From assembly GCA_019058445.1 (NCBI GenBank), contig JAHPZA010000006.1, forward strand, positions 496,001 to 560,000: 64,000 nucleotides of DNA. The letters are read 5' to 3'. The DNA is from Promethearchaeota archaeon (GTDB lineage Archaea > Asgardarchaeota > Lokiarchaeia > Sigyniarchaeales > SOKP01). The notes under the pieces were generated by a model that saw only the letters and a program-made list of their open reading frames with translations, ran no database searches and was not told the DNA's origin. The position numbers and the translations under genes were made by a program. Below are positions 16,981 to 23,388 of this stretch, in pieces (position 1 is the stretch's first letter; each line of letters starts with the position of its first letter).

Positions 16981-18087
16981 TTACTTGGAAAATAATTCGT
17001 TCGCAATGATTTCAGTAGGATTAAAGACGTCTGTATCGCCTTTCCAGTCTGTTAAGATATTATGATAAAGAGTCTCAAACTTTTCTACAAACTCTTTTAA
17101 AACAATCTTAGGAAAATTTAATTCTTCAGAAGTATACAATACACCTGAGACTAAATTACCAGGGTAAATAATTACATTTTCACCTTTCTTTTTAATAACC
17201 GAAATTTCTTTACGTCTCTCACCCGTTTCAGTTAATCCCTGGAGCATTATATTTATACTCGCAATCGCTGCGGATATTAAGTTTTCGTCTACTAATTCCT
17301 TTTTTTCGCTGAATTCTTTGTAATATAAACAAATTCCTGCGATATCTACTAAATATAGAGCCTTGATTTTTTCCTGCCAATCAAATTCATTAAAAGGAGG
17401 TAGTGTTAGAAAGAAGTAAGAAAGAAGTACAACAGAAATCAACTGAAGAATAGCTCCCATCATTCTTCCCTCAAGTCCATATATCTTGATTAATTCATCT
17501 GTAGTTAACAAAAAGCCAACAGCAATGAAAGCAAGGCCCGCTAATAAAAATATGCCTTTTGTTTTTAATTTCCTTATGAATTTGACTAAGTAAATCATAA
17601 AATAGGCAAAAAAAGCTGGCCAAAAGATATACGTTACAGGCTGCGTCAAAGTGATATCGATTAGAAATAAGATTAAAAATAGTATAGAGTAAATTAAAAA
17701 TATGAATGTAAACAAATATTTTTTGAAGAGAAAGACTTCATACTTTTCCACACATAAGAGTAAAAAAAATGCTGCGATCATTATTGTAAAATAACCAAAA
17801 TTAAGAAATAATGCTCTCATACTACCTTGCTTCCATATTAGAAAAGGTGATACAATTTCATCAGAAGCATAATAATCTCCTATAATATAAAAAAACCACA
17901 TAAGCGAAAAACCAAAAAAAATAAAGAAATAGCCAACATCTAGTAAATTTCGATAGTTTTTTTCTTGCTTAAAATATCGAAATAAGAGATAGAGACTTAT
18001 CTCAAATCCTGTAACTATATAACTCCATTCTAATATTAACAATGGCAATCTTATAGATCCCGTAATAGGAAATTCTAAAAATATCAT
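16981..18087 (-). CDS. Seven-helix membrane protein with C-terminal sensory/longin-like domain
   Basis: A 368-residue protein. About seven hydrophobic helices fill residues 8-230. The remaining about 130 residues form a soluble alpha/beta domain starting K-A-L-Y-L-V-D-I-A-G-I-C-L-Y-Y, then helix I-S-A-A-I-A-S-I-N-I-M-L, strands I-S-V-I-K-K-K-G and N-V-I-I-Y-P, and a final long helix. This order resembles longin or roadblock-type folds, a fold assignment that is my inference. The next gene upstream (18099-18872) has the same plan; only 11 bp separates them, so they are likely cotranscribed and may form a heterodimer at the membrane. Confidence 0.7.
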   Translation of the reverse strand: MIFLEFPITGSIRLPLLILEWSYIVTGFEISLYLLFRYFKQEKNYRNLLDVGYFFIFFGFSLMWFFYIIGDYYASDEIVSPFLIWKQGSMRALFLNFGYFTIMIAAFFLLLCVEKYEVFLFKKYLFTFIFLIYSILFLILFLIDITLTQPVTYIFWPAFFAYFMIYLVKFIRKLKTKGIFLLAGLAFIAVGFLLTTDELIKIYGLEGRMMGAILQLISVVLLSYFFLTLPPFNEFDWQEKIKALYLVDIAGICLYYKEFSEKKELVDENLISAAIASINIMLQGLTETGERRKEISVIKKKGENVIIYPGNLVSGVLYTSEELNFPKIVLKEFVEKFETLYHNILTDWKGDTDVFNPTEIIANELFSK

Positions 18088-18098
18088 TTAAATACCCT

Positions 18099-18872
18099 CT
18101 AATATATTACATCTTCAATTATCACATCAAAACTTCCAAAAAGTTGTTCTTCATTTCCCCTTAAGCTGTCAAGCTCTTTTAATATTTCTTTATAAAACGA
18201 TTCAAATTGTTTTTTAATAGATTTTAAAAAATTCATATTGCTTTTTAAATCCTTTTTAACAACTAAAGCATAAATTAACTGAGAGGAGATACCAGAACTA
18301 TACTCTAACAAAATTAAAGAGTCAGCTTGTTTAATTTTATTAATTTTTTCTCCCCGAGTATTAGTTATTGCTGAGAGAACGATATCAATTCCTATTATTC
18401 CAACAGAAAAAACTTGTTCATAATCTTTTTGGGTATATTCTGATTTTATTTTAGAAAAATCATGACTGTATAAACAAACATTATTCTTTTCGTTAATTAT
18501 AAATAGTTTCAAAATATTTCCCTCCCATTTAAATCCATAGAAGGATGGAAAGGTGTATAACCCGACTAAAGCAGTAATAAAACCGATTATTAGCAATATC
18601 ATCCCTATAGAAATAAAATAAATTCCATAACTTGATAAATTTAGAGCTGTAATATAATGCAAAATTGATAATACTGATACTATGCTAAATATATTTCCGA
18701 ATAAAGTTAAAACAATCCCAAGCGATGAAAATTTCTTATTTAATGGTAGTTCCATGTGCTTAGCTTTGAAAAAACGATAAATAACATATATCGTTAATTG
18801 AATCCCTAAAATTAGTGTCGTCAAATATACCAAAAATTGTATTTCTTCACTGTGATTTAGTTGAAAAAGCAT
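18099..18872 (-). CDS. Membrane protein with longin/roadblock-like C-terminal domain (paralogue of next gene)
   Basis: A 257-residue protein with an N-terminal outside segment, three membrane helices (about 13-33, 47-72, 80-105) and a soluble domain from about 118: K-L-F-I-I-N-E, C-L-Y-S-H-D-F, then F-S-V-G-I-I-G-I-D-I-V-L, L-I-L-L-E-Y and a C-terminal helix. The soluble part aligns by eye with that of the downstream seven-helix protein. It is the first gene of that pair. Function is unknown; a membrane-tethered small-GTPase regulatory role is one possibility given the fold. Confidence 0.65.
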   Translation of the reverse strand: MLFQLNHSEEIQFLVYLTTLILGIQLTIYVIYRFFKAKHMELPLNKKFSSLGIVLTLFGNIFSIVSVLSILHYITALNLSSYGIYFISIGMILLIIGFITALVGLYTFPSFYGFKWEGNILKLFIINEKNNVCLYSHDFSKIKSEYTQKDYEQVFSVGIIGIDIVLSAITNTRGEKINKIKQADSLILLEYSSGISSQLIYALVVKKDLKSNMNFLKSIKKQFESFYKEILKELDSLRGNEEQLFGSFDVIIEDVIY

Positions 18873-19037
18873 ATTTTATCCCTAAACTCATAGAAAATTG
18901 AAATTGTGCATTACTTTGCAAACTTCAATTTTAATATAGTGACTATTAAATTCATATAAAAAATTTGGCTTTATATTTTTTTAGTGATTTAATTAAGATT
19001 ATATTCATTATTCACTAATATCTATTTAATAAATTTA

Positions 19038-19805
19038 TTGAATAACAAGGGATTTACGATTAAAATTCACGATAAATTTCAGAAATGTATTGAAAAGGTT
19101 TTTTTTAAAGGAAACTCTACGAAATGGAGCCGAAAGCTCTCATTCATAGTTGGAAACTTATTTTTGATGGCATTTTTGTATAGTTTTCTTATAATGCTTG
19201 TCCTCTACAACTGGACTGGTTCTTTATATCCGGAAGGGTCTGGATATCGCTTAGACTTTCTCGGTGATAACCTAATCCCATTTATACCCGAAATGGCAAT
19301 TTTTTATGTATACTTATTCTTTCCTATGGTAACATTAACACTCATCTATTTTGCATTTATAGACGAAGAAAAGGGATACGCTTTAGGCTGGGCCATAGTA
19401 ATAATGAATCTAATCGCAACCTTTGTTTATATAATATTTCCCGTATCAACCTATTGGTGGAGACAAGAACTTTTAGCTAATAGAATTAAAGGGAACGTTT
19501 TTGCGGAAACAATGTATTTTTATTACGAAAACGAGACTTCCTTTAATTGCTTTCCAAGCATGCACGCAGGGATGTCAACTATGTGTTTTTTTGTGTGGTA
19601 TCAGTATTATAAAATAAAGCCTAATATGAGAAAAAAGATAATCTCAATAGTATCCTTTATCATCGCGGTTGGTACGATATTATCTACACTTTTCGTAAAA
19701 CAACATTATATTGTTGACGAAATCGCGGGAGTTTTACTAGCGTATATTGTTGGTAAATATATTTTTCGTTTGTTCTCCAACTGGGAAAAATCCTTAAAAG
19801 AATAA
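19038..19805 (+). CDS. PAP2-family membrane phosphatase
   Basis: A 255-residue integral membrane protein with about six helices. It has the two downstream phosphatase motifs of the PAP2 superfamily: P-S-M-H-A (H176) and K-Q-H-Y-I-V-D-E (H223, D227), in the arrangement seen in inositolphosphorylceramide synthase-like members. The start is a TTG; the first in-frame ATG lies inside the first membrane helix, so the TTG is the better choice. Expected to act on a lipid phosphate or transfer a headgroup at the membrane surface. Confidence 0.8.
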   Translation: MNNKGFTIKIHDKFQKCIEKVFFKGNSTKWSRKLSFIVGNLFLMAFLYSFLIMLVLYNWTGSLYPEGSGYRLDFLGDNLIPFIPEMAIFYVYLFFPMVTLTLIYFAFIDEEKGYALGWAIVIMNLIATFVYIIFPVSTYWWRQELLANRIKGNVFAETMYFYYENETSFNCFPSMHAGMSTMCFFVWYQYYKIKPNMRKKIISIVSFIIAVGTILSTLFVKQHYIVDEIAGVLLAYIVGKYIFRLFSNWEKSLKE

Positions 19806-19940
19806 AATCTTACCTTCTTAACCGCGGAAAATTTTAAATTTAAAACTTTACTTTACATTATATCTTATTTTGAAAAAACTTTAAGACCTCAAAATAAGAA
19901 AAAAAGTTTTATAATCGATGCCAAGGTGGCGTAGCCCGGT

Positions 19941-19969
19941 GAGTGGGAGATTTTCTCTACTTGGGTAGG
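19941..19969 (+). other. Putative D-loop intron of tRNA-Phe
   Basis: About 29 bases extending the D loop far beyond normal length, with an internal hairpin GAGA/TCTC. Removal leaves AGCCCGGTA. The exact boundaries could shift, because GGT occurs at both ends. Confidence 0.65.
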
Positions 19970-19980
19970 AACGCACCAGA

Positions 19981-20008
19981 TTCATCGGAATTGCCGATAA
20001 AGGTGAAA
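19981..20008 (+). other. Anticodon-arm intron of tRNA-Phe
   Basis: Twenty-eight bases between stem position 31 and loop position 32. Intron bases TTCA pair with exon bases TGAA, leaving the three-base bulge AAC at the 3' site and inner pairs TCG/TGA, a bulge-helix-bulge-like arrangement. An internal TCGG/CCGA hairpin is an alternative fold. The position differs from the canonical 37/38 site. Confidence 0.8.
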
Positions 20009-20030
20009 CTGAAGATCTGGGTATCGCGAG

Positions 20031-20060
20031 CTTTTGTTGCGATTCGCAACTGAACGCGAA
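20031..20060 (+). other. T-arm intron of tRNA-Phe
   Basis: Thirty bases at position 53/54, the same length and site as in tRNA-Gly. Intron TTTG pairs with exon CAAA and an inner helix TTGCG/CGCGA follows, consistent with a bulge-helix-bulge. It also ends with a copy (GCGA) of the 5' T-stem strand. A local GTTGCG/CGCAAC hairpin is possible. Confidence 0.85.
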
Positions 20061-20081
20061 TTCAAATCTCGCTCTTGGCAT

Positions 20082-22076
20082 TTATAACATTTTCCATTTT
20101 GCCTTTAAATCATCAATTATTTTTTTAGCCTGTATATTATAATTAATTTTTTCGTCTTTTGAAGGATAACCCTTTGCATTTACTTTATACATCAAAATTT
20201 CTTCTATTTCATTGATTATTGACTCTTTACTCACATCATATCCATGCTTTTTACATAATCTTCTTAAATCATCCCGATATTCTTTAGAATAATAAGTTCT
20301 TCTATTGGGATATGTCTTAGATAATTCACTTTCTATTTTTATTCGTTTTTCAGGATCACCTCTACTCTTTAAAACCAATCCAAGAGTTTTTGCTCGATAA
20401 TCCCATTTTCTTGGTTTTATTTCATTGATAAATTTGACTACATCTTTTTTAGATTCTATATGTAATTCATAAGTATTTTCTCTTGTAACAGGATAGATTT
20501 TTCCTGTTTTTATATCATTATTTTCACACATTTTTTTGAAATCCTCCATAAGTGGGTAGGAGGCGTTTTTAAATCCAATGCGGATACAATTGTTTGCTTT
20601 ATGTATATGAAATGAGCCATCAGTATCCACTAATCCCCTTAAACCACGCTTTTGATATTCTTTGTTTTCCATGATCCATTCAGGTACACTTACTTGATTT
20701 ACTTTCTTATCTCCCGGTTTAAGCCCTAAATTAACTAATTCATTGACTATTTCTTTACCATTAATTGTTTGTTTTATCGCATTTGCCTCTTTCGGTTCAT
20801 ATATACTGGGATATTTATTAAATACCTTTTTCATCAAATTATTAATATCTTTTACGTATTCTATTTCTTCTGACTTATTTGTTGTTACTCTAAAACGTTG
20901 TTTATTATGGGGAATACTTCCATCTCCGAGACCAATGCACACCATTTCCGCTGAATCACCATTTTTAGTGAGATTATTAATTTCTTCTATTGTATCTTTT
21001 TCTGAATCATAGTTTTGTCGGATATCTTTTATAATTTCCTCTTGAGTTGTCATTTTACTGTTATCATTTGATTTTTCAATGTTATTTATTCTTATCTCCG
21101 TGATTTTACGTTCTGTTGGTTTATCTTCCTTAATTTCATGTTTAATTTCTTTTCCATATAACTTTTCTAACTCCTTAAAACTAGTAATATCCAAAGAATA
21201 TTCTTTATATAAAGCATTACCAATATAAGTTCCAATTTTTCTACTTATTTGATTATTTGAAATTCCTCTACTATTTAGATTATCACAGACTTGTTTTAAT
21301 TTAGAAGGTTCGATTTGAATTCTGTATTCGATTTCTGATTTGGGTATATTTTCTACTTTAGCAATTTCTCTCCCTATCAAGTTTTCAAGTTTTGCTAAAG
21401 ATTCGTTCTTAATTCCATAATTACGATATAAAACACCCTTGATATCACATCCAATTTGTTCTGAAATTTGTATTAACGTATATCCCTTAGTTCTTAATTC
21501 ACCCCAGACCTTTTTCAAATCATTCTGGTCTAATTTAATTCTTTCATTTTCGTTTTGCTTGTTTTTTATAATTTCTGAACTTTGATTTTCAAGATTTTCT
21601 GATAAATTCTCATTTGCACCTGAAATGTTTAATTCATTTCCTGTATCTTCGATTAAATTTTGATTAGTATCTTGATCTTCGAGCTTATATTCTACTCCTT
21701 TCACAAAATCAATCTCATTACTATTTCCTTCTAATTTATCTTCAATTCCTTCAAGAAAATCTTTATTCGTATCCTTATTTTCTGATTTATCTTCTATTCT
21801 ATCTGTAAAGATCACATCTGTATCTGATTTTTTTGATCTAACACACTCAGGTATAATCGCGACGATATCATATAATTTATCTGTATCTACTGGTTTATCT
21901 TCTATGTTTTCTAAAAAATCTATATTTATGTTATTATCATCTAGCTTATCATATAATTCCTCAATAAACTCCTTCTCATTATCTTGATCATTATTATTAT
22001 CTTCAATTTTTTCCCCATAATCCTCTTTAGAATCTTTGAGATCATCAAGATTTTCGTCATATTCATTGCCAGACAT
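20082..22076 (-). CDS. LAGLIDADG-type endonuclease-like protein with acidic N-terminus
   Basis: A 664-residue protein. Residues 1-185 are acidic and asparagine-rich, with loose repeats around D-F-L-E-G-I-E-D-K-L-E. Two helical repeats of about 50 residues follow (near 187-237 and 258-310; L-K-K-V-W-G-E-L-R and L-K-Q-V-C-D-N-L-N), each resembling a helix-turn-helix. The C-terminal part has two LAGLIDADG motifs, V-C-I-G-L-G-D-G-S near 379-387 and L-R-G-L-V-D-T-D-G at 479-487, each retaining an acidic catalytic-type residue. It is convergent with tRNA-Phe, its stop codon lying one base from the tRNA end. It is free-standing, not inside an intron. Activity as a homing endonuclease or as a derived DNA-binding protein cannot be told apart. 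Confidence 0.8.
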   Translation of the reverse strand: MSGNEYDENLDDLKDSKEDYGEKIEDNNNDQDNEKEFIEELYDKLDDNNINIDFLENIEDKPVDTDKLYDIVAIIPECVRSKKSDTDVIFTDRIEDKSENKDTNKDFLEGIEDKLEGNSNEIDFVKGVEYKLEDQDTNQNLIEDTGNELNISGANENLSENLENQSSEIIKNKQNENERIKLDQNDLKKVWGELRTKGYTLIQISEQIGCDIKGVLYRNYGIKNESLAKLENLIGREIAKVENIPKSEIEYRIQIEPSKLKQVCDNLNSRGISNNQISRKIGTYIGNALYKEYSLDITSFKELEKLYGKEIKHEIKEDKPTERKITEIRINNIEKSNDNSKMTTQEEIIKDIRQNYDSEKDTIEEINNLTKNGDSAEMVCIGLGDGSIPHNKQRFRVTTNKSEEIEYVKDINNLMKKVFNKYPSIYEPKEANAIKQTINGKEIVNELVNLGLKPGDKKVNQVSVPEWIMENKEYQKRGLRGLVDTDGSFHIHKANNCIRIGFKNASYPLMEDFKKMCENNDIKTGKIYPVTRENTYELHIESKKDVVKFINEIKPRKWDYRAKTLGLVLKSRGDPEKRIKIESELSKTYPNRRTYYSKEYRDDLRRLCKKHGYDVSKESIINEIEEILMYKVNAKGYPSKDEKINYNIQAKKIIDDLKAKWKML

Positions 22077-22207
22077 TAAAATATCTTCTAAATTTTCATA
22101 TATATAATCCTTGGATTTTTCTTTTCCGATTATGCCCCTTTTCTGTTGAGTAAATAGGGTTATCTAAATACGTGTAGTTTTTAAAATCATAGGTCAAATT
22201 TAACTTG

Positions 22208-22546
22208 ATGTTTAGCTATATGGATTCAGCAGCATTTTATGTATTTTATTTAATTTTAAATTTAGTATTACTCGCGCTCAGTATAGCGCTTTATATATAT
22301 CAAAACAAAAGACAAAATATTTTTAATTTAGATGGACTACTCAGAATTTTACTTATCATATCATCAACAATTTTCATTTTAGATTCTATTCCATACATTT
22401 ATACTGAAGCTGATCAAATTCCTTTTATCAATATCGTTTTTAGTAATATTTTCTTAGCTATTCTATGCACATCAACCATCTTCTACGAGTTTATTATATT
22501 TAGTAAAAAAAGCTGTTTAAAGAGACCATCTGATATGGTTAAATAA
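22208..22546 (+). CDS. Small membrane protein
   Basis: A 112-residue protein with three hydrophobic helices (about 7-29, 42-62, 71-96) and a short basic tail. ATG at 22208 is preferred to the TTG three bases earlier. No family is recognised. It is followed after 43 bp by another membrane protein gene and probably shares its transcript. Confidence 0.55.
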   Translation: MFSYMDSAAFYVFYLILNLVLLALSIALYIYQNKRQNIFNLDGLLRILLIISSTIFILDSIPYIYTEADQIPFINIVFSNIFLAILCTSTIFYEFIIFSKKSCLKRPSDMVK

Positions 22547-22589
22547 AAAAATTTACAAATTTAATCTATAATAGGTGGATAGGTTATCA

Positions 22590-23213
22590 ATGGAATTTTC
22601 ATTACAAATTAAAAGTTCAGGTGTATCAGAAGATATTTTTAAAGACGTGGAAAAATGGTGCATGTTTTTTAATGGATTTGCGGTAACATTCTTCTTCTAC
22701 ATGAAAATCATATTTGTATTTATTTTATTTTCTATAGGATTTTTAACTCTATTGAAATTAAGGGGGATTTATAAAACAGAAAGAATCAAAGGTACCAAAA
22801 TTGATACCGAAGATGAAAATTTGCTTAAAAAACCTCGATTAATCTTAGGAACTTTTTATATTATGATGGCGTTTGGAATTTTATTCAATTTTTTTACTTT
22901 ATTCTTAATTATCGTCCTTGATCCATTACCAGATAGGTTTATTTTTGATTTAATTAATTTTTCAGGAAAGATTGATCCGAAAGCTTTGAATAGAATACAA
23001 GATTTAAATGCTGCGAAATACCCTCATGAGAAAACTATATACTACTTGGTGGCATTTATCTCTTTAGGTGCTATTTTAGATGTAGTTTTAAGCATATGGC
23101 ATATAATAAACAGCAATAATACGGATCATAGAAAGAGCTTTACACTACTCATGAGTGGAGTAGTCATAGGAATGTTAACGGGGTGGACAACATGTCTGCC
23201 TCTTTTTTTATAA
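22590..23213 (+). CDS. Membrane protein of unknown function
   Basis: A 207-residue protein from the ATG at 22590, which has GGTGGA about ten bases upstream (a GTG at 22575 would add five residues). There is an N-terminal soluble part, then four hydrophobic helices (about 35-57, 88-113, 151-168, 182-204). I recognise no family. It follows a small membrane protein gene and precedes the HEPN-TPR gene. Confidence 0.6.
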   Translation: MEFSLQIKSSGVSEDIFKDVEKWCMFFNGFAVTFFFYMKIIFVFILFSIGFLTLLKLRGIYKTERIKGTKIDTEDENLLKKPRLILGTFYIMMAFGILFNFFTLFLIIVLDPLPDRFIFDLINFSGKIDPKALNRIQDLNAAKYPHEKTIYYLVAFISLGAILDVVLSIWHIINSNNTDHRKSFTLLMSGVVIGMLTGWTTCLPLFL

Positions 23214-23388
23214 GATAGACTCTAATTCTTTTCAGACATTAAAATATTTAATTAAAAATCCTTATTATTTTAGTTATTTTGTTGATAAAAAAAAAGAAAC
23301 TAGCTATTTATTTACCAATTTTTAGAAAATCTTTTTTAATACTTCTATCTAATTTAATCTTAAGAGAAAATAAAGAGGCAAAAAGTCT

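Larger units (their letters stand above)
19920..20080 (+). tRNA. tRNA-Phe(GAA) with three introns
   Basis: Acceptor GCCAAGG (19920) pairs with TCTTGGC (20073), discriminator A at 20080. Three insertions must be removed for a cloverleaf. D stem GCGT/ACGC has a 38-base loop reduced to about 9 after removal of 19941-19969. Anticodon stem CCAGA/TCTGG becomes CTGAAGA (anticodon GAA, G37, as in archaeal tRNA-Phe) after removal of 19981-20008. T stem GCGAG/CTCGC with loop TTCAAAT is restored by removal of 20031-20060. Variable loop is GTATC. All stems are then perfect apart from one acceptor G-U. The D-loop intron boundary is the least certain; a 26-nt cut is also possible. Confidence 0.88.

Noticed and set aside
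19976..20020. Reading the anticodon loop as TTCATC with anticodon CAT (Met) or CAA (Leu)
   Set aside because: CAT would give C37 and a non-archaeal loop; CAA would need a long variable arm. The CTGAAGA loop with GAA and G37 matches tRNA-Phe and leaves a bulge-helix-bulge-like intron.
20021..20072. A class II variable arm in the tRNA-Phe gene instead of a T-arm intron
   Set aside because: The arm would be about 35 bases and leave an A-C mismatch closing the T loop; the 30-base intron restores a perfect T stem and matches tRNA-Gly.
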